A stretch of DNA of 64,000 bases from Polaribacter atrinae. GTDB lineage: Bacteria; Bacteroidota; Bacteroidia; Flavobacteriales; Flavobacteriaceae. Both the position numbers and the translations under genes were made by a program. This document shows positions 29,111-38,990 of the stretch, in pieces. The notes beneath the pieces were generated by a model. That model had not been told where the DNA came from, did no database searches, and worked only from the letters and a program-made list of their open reading frames with translations. Each line of letters opens with the position of its first letter. Position 1 is the stretch's first letter. The stretch is from NCBI RefSeq assembly GCF_038023995.1, contig NZ_CP150660.1:3408501-3472500 (forward strand). The letters run 5' to 3'.

Positions 29111-30229
29111 ATGAAATATCAAACACGAAAAAAGGCACTTGTTTTATTAGCAGATGGAACAATTTTTTATGGTAAATCCGTAGGAATAGAAGGAACTTCT
29201 ACTGGTGAAATCTGTTTTAATACAGGTATGACAGGGTATCAAGAAATTTTTACAGATCCATCTTATTTTGGTCAATTAATGGTTGCAACAAATGCACATA
29301 TTGGTAATTATGGGGTAAATGATAATGAAGTTGAATCTGATGGAATCAAAATTTCAGGTTTAATTTGTAGAAATTTTAGTTTTACTCATTCTAGAGTAGA
29401 TTCTAATGGTAATTTAAAAGATTGGTTTACAAAACATAATCTTGTTGCTATTTCTGATGTTGATACTAGAGCATTAGTATCTTATATTAGAGATAATGGT
29501 GCAATGAATGCTATTATTTCTACTGATGTAGATAATATTGATGCTTTAAAAAAACAATTAGCTTCTGTACCAAGTATGGAAGGCTTAGAGTTGGCTTCTA
29601 AAGTTTCTACAAAAGAACCTTACTATGTTGGTGATGAGAATGCTACTATCAAAATATCTGCCTTAGATATCGGTATAAAAAAGAATATTTTAAGAAACTT
29701 AGCCAAAAGAGGTGCTTATATTAAAGTGTTTCCTTACAATGCAAAGTTTGAAGATTTAGCTGCATTTAATCCTGATGGTTATTTTATTTCTAATGGCCCT
29801 GGAGATCCAGAACCTTTAATTGAAGCACAAGAAGTAGCTAAAGAAATAATAGAAAGAAATTTACCTTTATTTGGTATCTGTTTAGGTCATCAAGTGATTG
29901 CTTTGGCTAACGGAATTTCTACTTATAAAATGTACAACGGTCATAGAGGAATTAATCATCCTGTTAAAAACTTATTGACTGGTAAAGGAGAAATTACTTC
30001 TCAAAACCATGGTTTTGCTATCAACAGAGAAGAAACAGAAGCTAATGACAATGTAGAAATTACTCATGTTCATTTAAATGATCATACAGTAGCGGGAATC
30101 CGTATGAAAGACAAGAATGTTTTTTCTGTACAATACCACCCAGAAGCTAGCCCTGGACCGCATGATTCTGAGTATTTATTCGATCAATTTATAAAAAATA
30201 TTAAGGAAGCAAAATCAGTAACAAATTAG
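29111..30229 (+). CDS. carA: Carbamoyl-phosphate synthase small subunit
   Basis: 372 residues. The glutaminase subunit releases ammonia from glutamine for carbamoyl phosphate made by CarB, feeding pyrimidines and arginine. N-terminal domain: LADGTIFYGKSVGIEG, FNTGMTGYQEIFTDPSY. Class I amidotransferase domain: SNGPGDPEP, the nucleophile Cys in LFGICLGHQ, and the His/Glu pair in QYHPEASPGP. carB is not adjacent. Own promoter and terminator suggest a single-gene transcript. Confidence 0.98.
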   Translation: MKYQTRKKALVLLADGTIFYGKSVGIEGTSTGEICFNTGMTGYQEIFTDPSYFGQLMVATNAHIGNYGVNDNEVESDGIKISGLICRNFSFTHSRVDSNGNLKDWFTKHNLVAISDVDTRALVSYIRDNGAMNAIISTDVDNIDALKKQLASVPSMEGLELASKVSTKEPYYVGDENATIKISALDIGIKKNILRNLAKRGAYIKVFPYNAKFEDLAAFNPDGYFISNGPGDPEPLIEAQEVAKEIIERNLPLFGICLGHQVIALANGISTYKMYNGHRGINHPVKNLLTGKGEITSQNHGFAINREETEANDNVEITHVHLNDHTVAGIRMKDKNVFSVQYHPEASPGPHDSEYLFDQFIKNIKEAKSVTN

Positions 30230-30277
30230 TATTTGTTCAATTATTTTAGCTGAAAACGTTTTCGTAAGTAACTCTTT

Positions 30278-30305
30278 AAAACCACTCTTTTAAGAGTGGT
30301 TTTTT
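30278..30305 (+). terminator. Terminator of carA
   Basis: AACCACTCTT (30280-30289) pairs with AAGAGTGGTT (30292-30301) and is followed by T bases to 30305. Confidence 0.9.
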
Positions 30306-30344
30306 GTAAATTAGCGGTATAAATAAAAGACATAAATTAATTAA

Positions 30345-31646
<1,302 letters not shown>

Positions 31647-31670
31647 GAGTAACTTTTTTAAATAGATTAT

Positions 31671-31700
31671 AACCTCATAAGAAATTATGAGGTTTTTTTT
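31671..31700 (+). terminator. Terminator of eno
   Basis: AACCTCATAA (31671-31680) pairs with TTATGAGGTT (31685-31694) around GAAA, followed by T bases to 31700. Confidence 0.93.
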
Positions 31701-31773
31701 GCATTATTCTTACATAAGTTACCTTTATTTTAAAATTCTTAAAATCTATTAGTGCACCCTTTTAAAATACTAT

Positions 31774-31790
31774 TAAATTTGGTATCTTCG
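31774..31790 (+). promoter_or_regulatory. Candidate -7 elements of gltA
   Basis: TAAATTTG at 31774-31781 fits TAnnTTTG, and TATCTTCG at 31783-31790 is one base off. Neither has a clear TTG at -33, so the exact promoter is uncertain. Confidence 0.35.
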
Positions 31791-31823
31791 TCAAACTTAA
31801 CAATACTAAAAAATCATCAGTAA

Positions 31824-33110
31824 ATGTCAGATACAGCTAAATTACAGATTGGAGATAAAACTTATGAGTTTCCACTTGTAAAGGGTACAGAAAATGAAGT
31901 AGCCATAGATATTAAAACCTTAAGAGGTGCAACTAATGGAATTATAACTATAGATCCAGGTTATAAGAACACAGGTTCATGTGAAAGTGCTATTACTTTC
32001 TTAGATGGAGAAAAAGGTATTTTACGTTATAGAGGCTATTCTATTGAAGAGTTAGCTGAAAAAGCAGATTTTTTAGAAGTATCTTATGCATTAATATTTG
32101 GTAATTTACCTACAAAGGCAGAATTAGAAAAATTTCATAATGACATTAGAGATCATTCATTAGTAGATGATGATGTTAGAAAAATATTAGAAGCATTTCC
32201 AAAGACAGCACACCCAATGGGAGTATTGTCTTCTTTAACAAGTGCTTTAACTGCATTTAATCCATCTTCAGTTAATATTGAGTCTAGAGAAGATATGTAC
32301 AACGCTATTGTACGTATTATGGCTAAATTTCCAGTATTAGTAGCTTGGACTATGCGTAAGCAAAAAGGAATGCATTTAAATTATGGACAAAAATCTTTAG
32401 GTTATGTAGAGAATTTGATGTTTATGATGTTTAAGCAACCAAATGAAGATTTTGTAATTAATCCTATTGTTAAAGACGCTTTAGACAAATTGTTAATTTT
32501 ACATGCAGATCATGAGCAAAACTGTTCTACATCTACTGTAAGAATTGTTGGTTCTTCTCATGCTGGTTTATTTGCATCTCTTTCTGCAGGAATTTCTGCA
32601 CTTTGGGGACCATTACACGGTGGAGCAAACCAAGCTGTATTAGAAATGTTAGAAGGAATTAGAGCTGACGGCGGTGATACTAAGAAGTACATGGCTAAAG
32701 CAAAAGATAAAAATGATCCTTTCCGTTTAATGGGATTTGGTCATAGAGTTTATAAAAACTTCGATCCAAGAGCTAAAATTATTAAAGCAGCAGCAGATGA
32801 TGTTTTAAATGATTTAGGTGTTAAAGATCCTATTTTAGATATTGCAAGAAGTTTAGAGCAAGAAGCTTTAAATGATCCATATTTTGTTGAAAGAAAATTA
32901 TATCCAAATGTAGATTTCTATTCTGGTATTATTTACAGAGCTATGGGAATCCCTACAGAGATGTTTACAGTAATGTTTGCTTTAGGACGTTTACCAGGTT
33001 GGATTGCTCAGTGGAAAGAAATGCGTCTTAATAAAGAACCAATAGGTAGACCACGTCAAATTTATACTGGAGAAAATTACAGACCATTTACAGGTATAGA
33101 AAAAAGATAA
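31824..33110 (+). CDS. gltA: Citrate synthase
   Basis: 428 residues, type II (hexameric) citrate synthase that condenses oxaloacetate and acetyl-CoA at the entry of the TCA cycle. The N-terminal beta domain (LQIGDKTYEFPLVKGTENE) and active-site segments are present: LHADHEQNCSTSTVR, GPLHGGANQAVLEML, and MGFGHRVYKNFDPRA with the catalytic His; the later Asp lies in VDFYSGIIYRAMG. Full length. Confidence 0.98.
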   Translation: MSDTAKLQIGDKTYEFPLVKGTENEVAIDIKTLRGATNGIITIDPGYKNTGSCESAITFLDGEKGILRYRGYSIEELAEKADFLEVSYALIFGNLPTKAELEKFHNDIRDHSLVDDDVRKILEAFPKTAHPMGVLSSLTSALTAFNPSSVNIESREDMYNAIVRIMAKFPVLVAWTMRKQKGMHLNYGQKSLGYVENLMFMMFKQPNEDFVINPIVKDALDKLLILHADHEQNCSTSTVRIVGSSHAGLFASLSAGISALWGPLHGGANQAVLEMLEGIRADGGDTKKYMAKAKDKNDPFRLMGFGHRVYKNFDPRAKIIKAAADDVLNDLGVKDPILDIARSLEQEALNDPYFVERKLYPNVDFYSGIIYRAMGIPTEMFTVMFALGRLPGWIAQWKEMRLNKEPIGRPRQIYTGENYRPFTGIEKR

Positions 33111-33132
33111 ATTTTATTACATTTACAAAATC

Positions 33133-33161
33133 AAAGCTTCATATTTTATGAAGCTTTTTTT
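33133..33161 (+). terminator. Terminator of gltA
   Basis: AAAGCTTCATA (33133-33143) pairs with TATGAAGCTTT (33147-33157) around three T, then T bases to 33161. The upstream in-frame ATG of the next gene (33148) lies in this stem, which argues against its use. Confidence 0.92.
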
Positions 33162-33174
33162 AATTATTTTATGT

Positions 33175-34089
33175 ATGTTACAATTAAATATTAAAAACGA
33201 AACCTCTAGATTAAGAGCTGTAATTTTAGGTACTGCCAAAAGCAATGGAGGAGTACCTAAAGTAGAAAGCTGTTATGATCCTAAAAGTATTGAACACGTT
33301 TTAGCGGGAACATACCCTAAAGAATCTGCAATGAACTTAGAGATGGAAGCTGTTGCTGAAATTTTAAAGAAGTATGATGTAGAAGTATTTAGGCCAGATA
33401 TAATTGAAAATTACAATCAAATATTTTCTAGAGACATTGCTTTTGTTATTGAAGACACTTTTATAGAAGCAAACATTCTTCCAGACAGAGAAAAAGAATA
33501 TAGAGCAATAGACAAAGTAATATCAAAAATAGACCCTAAAAAAGTGGTTGTCTTACCTAAAGAATGTCATGTAGAAGGTGGTGATGTGATGCCATGGAAT
33601 GATTATCTTTTTATTGGTACGTATTCTGGTAGTGACTATTCTGATTATATTACAGCCCGAACAAATATGGACGCAGTAATTGCACTACAAGAGCTATTTC
33701 CTGAAAAGAAAGTAAAATCTTTTGAGTTAAGAAAATCAAATACCAATGCTAAAGAAAATGCTTTGCATTTAGACTGTTGTTTTCAACCCATAGGAAAAGA
33801 CAAAGCAATTCTTCACAAAAATGGTTTTTTAATAGAAAGAGAATATCAATGGTTAGTTAATTTCTTTGGAGAGGAAAATATTTTCGAAATTACTAAAGAA
33901 GAAATGTATAGTATGAATAGTAATATCTTTTCAATTTCTGAAGAAGTTATTATTTCTGAAAAAAACTTTACAAGATTAAATACTTGGCTTAGAGATAAAG
34001 GTTTTACTGTAGAAGAAGTTGCGTATTCTGAAATTGCGAAGCAAGAAGGCTTACTTAGATGCTCTACGTTGCCTTTAATAAGAGATTAA
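33175..34089 (+). CDS. Arginine deiminase/DDAH-superfamily amidinohydrolase
   Basis: 304 residues from ATG 33175; the frame is open to an ATG at 33148, but that lies in the gltA terminator. The pentein-fold superfamily hydrolyses or transfers the guanidine group of arginine derivatives. Seen here: RLRAVILGTAKS at the start, FSRDIAFVIEDTFIEAN, the acidic VEGGDVMPWND, the catalytic His in ALHLDCCFQP and the nucleophilic Cys296 in LLRCSTLPL close to the C-terminus. The protein resembles dimethylarginine dimethylaminohydrolases and glycine amidinotransferases; the real substrate (free arginine, methylarginine, other) is not known. Convergent with the DUF4369 gene. Confidence 0.8.
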   Translation: MLQLNIKNETSRLRAVILGTAKSNGGVPKVESCYDPKSIEHVLAGTYPKESAMNLEMEAVAEILKKYDVEVFRPDIIENYNQIFSRDIAFVIEDTFIEANILPDREKEYRAIDKVISKIDPKKVVVLPKECHVEGGDVMPWNDYLFIGTYSGSDYSDYITARTNMDAVIALQELFPEKKVKSFELRKSNTNAKENALHLDCCFQPIGKDKAILHKNGFLIEREYQWLVNFFGEENIFEITKEEMYSMNSNIFSISEEVIISEKNFTRLNTWLRDKGFTVEEVAYSEIAKQEGLLRCSTLPLIRD

Positions 34090-34187
34090 AAGTAGATGTT
34101 ATAACCGTTTTATAATTGAGTATTAAAACTCAATTATATTTTGATAAAGAAGTTAAAAATGTGAAAAAAAAATAAACCTTTTTAGAC

Positions 34188-34240
34188 ATTCTATTAAATA
34201 AAAAAACGAGCAAATTGCTCGTTTTTTTATTTAATAGAAT
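34188..34240. terminator. Perfect 26-bp inverted repeat, bidirectional terminator
   Basis: 34188-34213 is exactly complementary to 34215-34240, with one base (34214) at the centre. The core CGAGCAA/TTGCTCG is flanked by A7 on the left and T7 on the right, so it ends transcription from the plus-strand DDAH-like gene and the minus-strand DUF4369 gene. Confidence 0.9.
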
Positions 34241-34253
34241 ATAATTTTCTTTA

Positions 34254-34949
34254 TTACTTTTTCTTAATAGAATTTAAGTATTCTTGAAAACGTTTTCCGT
34301 ATTCAGAGCTTTTTACTTTATCTGATAAAGAACTATTTACGGTATCTAACATTTTTAAACTAGCATCATACATCTCTGTTAACCCAATATAAGGTGCTAC
34401 TTCATAGTCTGCATTTGTAAGTGCAAAATTAGTAGTAAATAAAACTCTTCTTTTTGCAAGATTTTTATAGTCTTTTTCTAATTGAGCAATTAACTCCTGG
34501 TCATTTGTTTTTTTAGCTTCAAAATCTTTTTTGATAAAGTCTAATCGTTGATCTTGAAATTTACTTTTAATTTTATTATACTTATCTAAAATTTCTTGAT
34601 TTTTAGATCCGGTTATTTGCGGTGTAAATCCAAATTTGTCAACATTGTCATTAATGGTTATCGTTCCCTCTTCACCAAAAAATAAAATTCTTTTATCCGT
34701 AGTATTTCCATCAAAGGTTAAGTAATACAAAACAGGAGACTTTACATCATCTGTTAAAATAAATTGATCACTCCCTATTAAGTTTACAGAATCTACAGAA
34801 ACTAAAAGAGTGTCTTTCATCTTCTGAAGGTATAAAGTACCTTTTTTAAGACCTTTAATTTGCCCTTTAACAATCATATTACCTTCTTTTTTAGAAGAAC
34901 ATGCTGTAATTAAAATAGATAGGACTAAAAGCGTAATAATTTTCTTCAT
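34254..34949 (-). CDS. DUF4369-domain lipoprotein
   Basis: 231 residues with a lipoprotein signal (MKKIITLLVLSILITACSSKK; Cys17). The N-terminal beta-rich part (VKGQIKGLKKGTLYLQKMKDTLLVSVDSV) fits DUF4369, often found before a thioredoxin domain in Bacteroidota; here a thioredoxin domain is absent and a charged helical segment of about 100 residues follows. Probably periplasmic side of a membrane. Function unknown. Last gene of a group with the DUF819 gene, 39 nt upstream. Confidence 0.75.
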   Translation of the reverse strand: MKKIITLLVLSILITACSSKKEGNMIVKGQIKGLKKGTLYLQKMKDTLLVSVDSVNLIGSDQFILTDDVKSPVLYYLTFDGNTTDKRILFFGEEGTITINDNVDKFGFTPQITGSKNQEILDKYNKIKSKFQDQRLDFIKKDFEAKKTNDQELIAQLEKDYKNLAKRRVLFTTNFALTNADYEVAPYIGLTEMYDASLKMLDTVNSSLSDKVKSSEYGKRFQEYLNSIKKK

Positions 34950-34988
34950 AAATCTATATTTTTCGTCTGCAAATATGCTGATTTTTAT

Positions 34989-36296
34989 TTAAAGTGTTGC
35001 TGATAATTCCATTAAAATAGTACATAAAATGGCACCAATTGTTCCTATGGCGTATCCAAAAACAGCTAATAAAACACCTACAGTAGCTAAAGATGGATGA
35101 AACGCTTGTGCTACAATTGGGGCAGAAGCTGCACCACCAACATTTGCTTGACTACCAAGTGCTAAAAAGAAATAAGGTGCTTTTATTAATTTGGCAACTA
35201 CAATTAATAAACCAGCATGAATAGACATCCAAACAAGACCAATAGCAATTAAGCCAACATTGTCAAAAATCATTGCTAAATCCATTTTCATACCAATGGT
35301 AGCAACCAAAATGTAAATAAATACACTTCCAATTTTACTAGCGCCCGCACCTTCGTAATTTTTTGCTTTTGTAAAAGATAAGATAACTGCAATAACTGTA
35401 GAAATACTAATCAACCAAAAGAAACTAGAACCTAAGAAAGTAAAGATGTTTCTCCAAGTTTCAGAAGCAATACTTGCTACTAAGTTACTGAAAAAAGCAC
35501 TTAAGTATTCTGCTGTAAAATGCCCAAAACCAACGGTACCAAAAGCAATTGCAAGAATTATCATAAAGTCTGTTACAGAAGGATTCCTTTTTACTTTCTT
35601 AGCAAATAAAGATACTTTTTCTTTTAAATCTTCTATGGCAGAAGTATCTGCACCTAACCATTTGTCTATTTTATCTTTTTTACCAATACCTATTAATAGA
35701 ATCGCCATCCAAACATTTGCTACTACAATATCAACAAACACCATTCCTCCATATTTGGCAGGGTTGTATTTATAAATTTCTAACATGGCAGTTTGGTTTG
35801 CACCACCACCAATCCAACTTCCTGCAAGTGTAGATAAACCACGCCAAACAGCATCAAAATCTGATCCACCAACAGTTTCTGGAGAGAAAATTGAGATGAG
35901 TAAAATAGCTAAAGGCCCACCAATAATAATACCTACAGTTCCCGTAAAAAACATAATTAATGCTTTAGAACCTAAGTTAAAAATAGCTTTTAAATCGATG
36001 CTTAGTGTCATTAAAACTAGGGCAGCTGGTAATAAAAATCGACTAGAAATATAATACAATTGAGATTTTCCTTTTACAACTTCTCCTGCTGCACTTAAGG
36101 TTTCCCATTCTGGGGATATTATTCCGACTGTTGTAAAAATAGCGGGAATAAAATATGCCATAAATAAACCTGGTACAATTTTATAAAATTTATGCCAAAA
36201 GCCACTTGTTTTATTTTCTGTATAAAAAACGAAACCGAGTGATAACATTAAGATTCCAAAAACGATTGCATCATTTGTAAAAGTTGGTGCGGTCAT
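34989..36296 (-). CDS. DUF819-family integral membrane protein
   Basis: 435 residues with about twelve hydrophobic helices (for example FGILMLSLGFVFYTENK at the start and YAIGTIGAILCTILMELSATL at the end). Glycine-rich motifs LAGSWIGGGANQTAM and SQANVGGAASAPIVAQAF mirror each other in the two halves, as in DUF819 proteins, which have an inverted-repeat transporter-like fold. Substrate unknown. Its start lies 2 nt after the DUF2490 gene stop, so the two are co-transcribed. Confidence 0.85.
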   Translation of the reverse strand: MTAPTFTNDAIVFGILMLSLGFVFYTENKTSGFWHKFYKIVPGLFMAYFIPAIFTTVGIISPEWETLSAAGEVVKGKSQLYYISSRFLLPAALVLMTLSIDLKAIFNLGSKALIMFFTGTVGIIIGGPLAILLISIFSPETVGGSDFDAVWRGLSTLAGSWIGGGANQTAMLEIYKYNPAKYGGMVFVDIVVANVWMAILLIGIGKKDKIDKWLGADTSAIEDLKEKVSLFAKKVKRNPSVTDFMIILAIAFGTVGFGHFTAEYLSAFFSNLVASIASETWRNIFTFLGSSFFWLISISTVIAVILSFTKAKNYEGAGASKIGSVFIYILVATIGMKMDLAMIFDNVGLIAIGLVWMSIHAGLLIVVAKLIKAPYFFLALGSQANVGGAASAPIVAQAFHPSLATVGVLLAVFGYAIGTIGAILCTILMELSATL

Positions 36297-36298
36297 AC

Positions 36299-36973
36299 TT
36301 ATATTGTTTTATTTGTAAAGTCTGTATTTAATATAATCCCTAATTGTAATCTATGAAGATCACTATTTGAAAATTTTGTGTAAAAGTAACCTAATTTTAG
36401 TTTTAGGCTCTCATTAATTTTTTTAAGAATGCCAGCACCTGTTCTATTTTGGCTGTATGCTTTAGAAGCAAATTTTATAAAAAGTTCGCTAAACGTGTAA
36501 GCTTCTAAATTGTTAGAAATTGGGTGTTTTAAAAATAAGCCATAACGTATTCTATGTGCTACTTCGTTAGTCGCGTTTTTTCTTTTAAATCTTTGTGCTA
36601 AACGGACGCGATGTTTTACTTGAATAGTACTCCAATGATCTTTAATGTTTAAATCTTGATAAAACCGATATTCATGCAAATCAGCAGCATCTTTTTCGTA
36701 ACTTGTATCTGTTATAGAATAGACGCTACCGCCTGTAACATTAATCTTGTTATTAAAGGCATAATTAATACCTAATCTATAAATTTCTTGTTGATATTCA
36801 TTTGCCAATTCATAATATCTAAAATGGGCACTTGTTGTAAGTTTTATTTTTTTAGAAAGCTTATGAGACCCATTGTACATATACCAAGTTCCTAATTTAC
36901 TTTCTGCAGAAGATTGTGCATGTAGTTTAAAGTAAAAGAGCAGTAATAAAATAATTAGTATTTTGTTATTCAT
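36299..36973 (-). CDS. DUF2490-family outer-membrane-like protein
   Basis: 224 residues with a cleavable signal (MNNKILIILLLLFYFKLHAQ). The remainder is alternating polar/apolar strands beginning LGTWYMYNGSHKLSKK, with HEYRFYQDLNI and RVRLAQRF, the pattern of DUF2490, predicted to be a small outer-membrane barrel. Function unknown. Begins the DUF2490-DUF819(-DUF4369) group. Confidence 0.8.
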   Translation of the reverse strand: MNNKILIILLLLFYFKLHAQSSAESKLGTWYMYNGSHKLSKKIKLTTSAHFRYYELANEYQQEIYRLGINYAFNNKINVTGGSVYSITDTSYEKDAADLHEYRFYQDLNIKDHWSTIQVKHRVRLAQRFKRKNATNEVAHRIRYGLFLKHPISNNLEAYTFSELFIKFASKAYSQNRTGAGILKKINESLKLKLGYFYTKFSNSDLHRLQLGIILNTDFTNKTI

Positions 36974-37042
36974 AAATTAATTAGATCAAAAAAATTATAT
37001 TTTAATTGATTTTTATCAAGTAGGCAATATACAAAATACTAA

Positions 37043-37064
37043 ACGCTCAATAAAAATTGAGCGT
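37043..37064. terminator. Hairpin after the SPFH operon
   Basis: ACGCTCAAT (37043-37051) pairs with ATTGAGCGT (37056-37064) around AAAA. It lies about 90 nt beyond the minus-strand ribbon-helix-helix gene. The downstream minus-strand sequence is T-rich but not a clean U-run, so termination is likely rather than certain. Confidence 0.55.
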
Positions 37065-37150
37065 CTATTTTTAATCTTTATATCGTTTTTAATTTCTTGA
37101 AAAAGTAATTCTAATGTTTGTTTTAAAAGTTATTAAATATAGGTGTTAAT

Positions 37151-37315
37151 TTACTCTTCTTTTTTAGTAGGTTCTCTTTTTGCATTTTTAAGAGCTTGCA
37201 TAAGCATCCATTCTATTTGTCCGTTTGTAGAACGAAATTCATCTGCAGCCCATTTTTCAATAGCTTTTATCATGTCTTCATTAACTCGCAACGCGAATGC
37301 TTTTTTCTTTGCCAT
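37151..37315 (-). CDS. Small Arc-like ribbon-helix-helix DNA-binding protein
   Basis: 54 codons: MAKKKAFALRVNEDMIKAIE, then KWAADEFRSTNGQIEWMLMQ, then ALKNAKREPTKKEE. A beta strand (AFALRVNEDM) followed by two helices with the turn RSTNGQIEWML matches the Arc/MetJ-type ribbon-helix-helix fold, which binds DNA as a dimer. Last gene of the SPFH operon: ATG is one base after the hydrolase stop. It may regulate the operon. Arc-like proteins also act as antitoxins, but no toxin gene is adjacent. Confidence 0.8.
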   Translation of the reverse strand: MAKKKAFALRVNEDMIKAIEKWAADEFRSTNGQIEWMLMQALKNAKREPTKKEE

Positions 37316-37316
37316 G

Positions 37317-38240
37317 TTACTTTTTTATAAATAAACTGATGGTTTTAATTAGTTTATCTGAGATTTGGTATTCCGGAGAATAATAAGATTTTAAATTGTT
37401 TTCCTCTTCTTGGATGTCTTTTAAAACATGATTCATGTTTTCTATAATCACCAATTTAGAGTTTGGGTTTGCGGAATGTAGTAATTTTGCGTCTTCAACT
37501 GTTACCTGAAGATCTTTATCTCCATTAATAATTAAAATAGGAATCTGTAGTTTTTTAATTTCTGATTCAGGATTTAATTGCATCCAAGAATATAAAAAAG
37601 GTTGATTTGGTTTGCCAAATATGCTCATTAAAAACGGATGTACGGTTTCAATTTTACCTTTTACTCTTAAAGTGTCAAACTGTTTTCGGGCTGCAATACC
37701 TAAAGGGGCATTGTTCTTTGTAATTTGTTTTATAATCGTTTCATCAATTTGTTCTCCTGTGCCAGCAATAGAAATGTATTTGTCAACATTTTTAGCAGCC
37801 ATCATTGCAATTAATGAACCTTGACTATGGCCAATTAAAATAATTTTAGAAAAGCGGGTGTCATTTTTAAAATGAGCGATTACTTTTTCTGCATCCACAG
37901 TAAAATCGGTAATCTTTGTGTTTGCTAATAACTTGCTGTTATTCTTATTAGCCGTTCTTTTATCATAACTAAAGAAAGCTATATTTTCTTTATTGATGGA
38001 GTCTCTAAATTGTTTAATATAGTTTGCTTGTACGTTTTGTGCAGACTGATTTCCGTTTCTCTCAATAGGACCAGAGCCATGAACCCAAATGATTAAAGGC
38101 GTATTTTCTTTGGTAAATGTTAAGGTTCCTGGAAGTTCTATTTCTCCATTTTTTATTAAAATTTCTTCGGATTTAACTTGTGCAAAAGAAATTGATATTC
38201 CAAAAATTGAGATTATAATATAAGTGATACATCGAATCAT
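37317..38240 (-). CDS. Alpha/beta hydrolase (serine hydrolase) with signal peptide
   Basis: 307 residues with a signal peptide (MIRCITYIIISIFGISISFAQ), so exported. The fold's landmarks are present: oxyanion region IIWVHGSGPIERNG, nucleophile elbow LIGHSQGSL (Ser), acid in LIINGDKDLQVT (Asp) and catalytic His in ENMNHVLKD. Related proteins are annotated as dienelactone-hydrolase-like or acyl hydrolases; the substrate is unknown. Spaced one base from both neighbours. Confidence 0.85.
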   Translation of the reverse strand: MIRCITYIIISIFGISISFAQVKSEEILIKNGEIELPGTLTFTKENTPLIIWVHGSGPIERNGNQSAQNVQANYIKQFRDSINKENIAFFSYDKRTANKNNSKLLANTKITDFTVDAEKVIAHFKNDTRFSKIILIGHSQGSLIAMMAAKNVDKYISIAGTGEQIDETIIKQITKNNAPLGIAARKQFDTLRVKGKIETVHPFLMSIFGKPNQPFLYSWMQLNPESEIKKLQIPILIINGDKDLQVTVEDAKLLHSANPNSKLVIIENMNHVLKDIQEEENNLKSYYSPEYQISDKLIKTISLFIKK

Positions 38241-38241
38241 A

Positions 38242-38742
38242 TTAATTTTTTTTAATAATATAAGTTTCTAAGATACGCATAGCTTCTTCCTTTTTTTGCG
38301 TACCAATTAATAATTTCTTACCATTTTTAAATATAAGCTGAATGCCAATATCACCAGAAACATTTATTGCCTTCTCTTTTCCTTTATTAAAAAAAAAGCC
38401 ACCTCTTAATCCCCAACCTCCAAACTCACTTATAGGATAATAAGTTCTTACATACGCTTTAGAAATTGTATTCCAAGGAATTGTTTTTACTTTAAGATGC
38501 AAAGGAAAAAACTGGTAATGAATTCCCTTTTCATCAATTCTTGTTGTAAGCTTAAATAAAAAAATCAATGAAATTGATAATAAAAAAATTCCGATAGTAA
38601 TTAAAAATTCTTGTGTTGATAAAGTAGATCCCTTTTTAAAGTATTTTTTTATCATCATTGCTGTAGGTAAAATAGAAGCAACAATTAATATTAAAATCAA
38701 CCAAGTTTGTCTAAAACGTTGTTCTTCTTTAAATATTTTCAT
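38242..38742 (-). CDS. Membrane protein with PH-like domain
   Basis: 166 residues from ATG 38742 (MKIFKEEQRFRQTW). An upstream in-frame ATG at 38766 exists but would overlap the preceding gene by 23 nt. Two hydrophobic helices (LILILIVASILPTAMMI and FLITIGIFLLSISLIFLF) are followed by a beta-rich part, IDEKGIHYQFFPLHLKVKTIPW...IQLIFKNGKKLLIGTQ, which resembles bacterial PH-like domains found in small membrane proteins. No known function. Fourth-from-last position of the tight SPFH operon. Confidence 0.65.
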   Translation of the reverse strand: MKIFKEEQRFRQTWLILILIVASILPTAMMIKKYFKKGSTLSTQEFLITIGIFLLSISLIFLFKLTTRIDEKGIHYQFFPLHLKVKTIPWNTISKAYVRTYYPISEFGGWGLRGGFFFNKGKEKAINVSGDIGIQLIFKNGKKLLIGTQKKEEAMRILETYIIKKN

Positions 38743-38743
38743 T

Positions 38744-38902
38744 TTAGCGATTTTTGTTACGTTCAAAAATTACAGAGTTCCAACCTTGAGGCACTTCTTT
38801 ATAAACCCAACCTTCTCTAGCATATTGATTTAATAAGTCTTCAAAATTTTGAACACGATTTCTAAGACCTAGTTTTAATTGTACTATTTTATATTCTTTC
38901 AT
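38744..38902 (-). CDS. DUF4177-like small protein
   Basis: 52 codons: MKEYKIVQLKLGLRNRVQNF, then EDLLNQYAREGWVYKEVPQG, then WNSVIFERNKNR. The pattern YK(I/V)V...(L/F)E..LN.....GW......G....IFER matches DUF4177, short proteins of unknown function common in Bacteroidota and Firmicutes. One base separates its stop from the next start. Its upstream spacer has a GTGGAG (38953-38958)/CTCCAC (38975-38980) hairpin. Confidence 0.75.
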   Translation of the reverse strand: MKEYKIVQLKLGLRNRVQNFEDLLNQYAREGWVYKEVPQGWNSVIFERNKNR

Positions 38903-38990
38903 GTTTATTCTTTTTTGTTTTAGAGTTACAAAGGTTTAAAGTGAATAAAGTTGTGGAGTTGTCATTTTTTTTAGCTCCACTAAACACTAA

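Noticed and set aside
33148..33174. Upstream ATG for the DDAH-like gene
   Set aside because: It lies in the gltA terminator stem; the ATG at 33175 starts the conserved protein.
34188..34240. Inverted repeat as a transposon end or IS remnant
   Set aside because: No transposase nearby, position between convergent genes and A/T runs fit a terminator.
37151..37315. Toxin-antitoxin module
   Set aside because: The Arc-like protein has no adjacent toxin-like gene; its neighbour is an exported alpha/beta hydrolase.
38743..38766. Longer start of the PH-like protein at 38766
   Set aside because: It would overlap the DUF4177 gene by 23 bases; the ATG at 38742 gives the one-base spacing seen throughout this operon.
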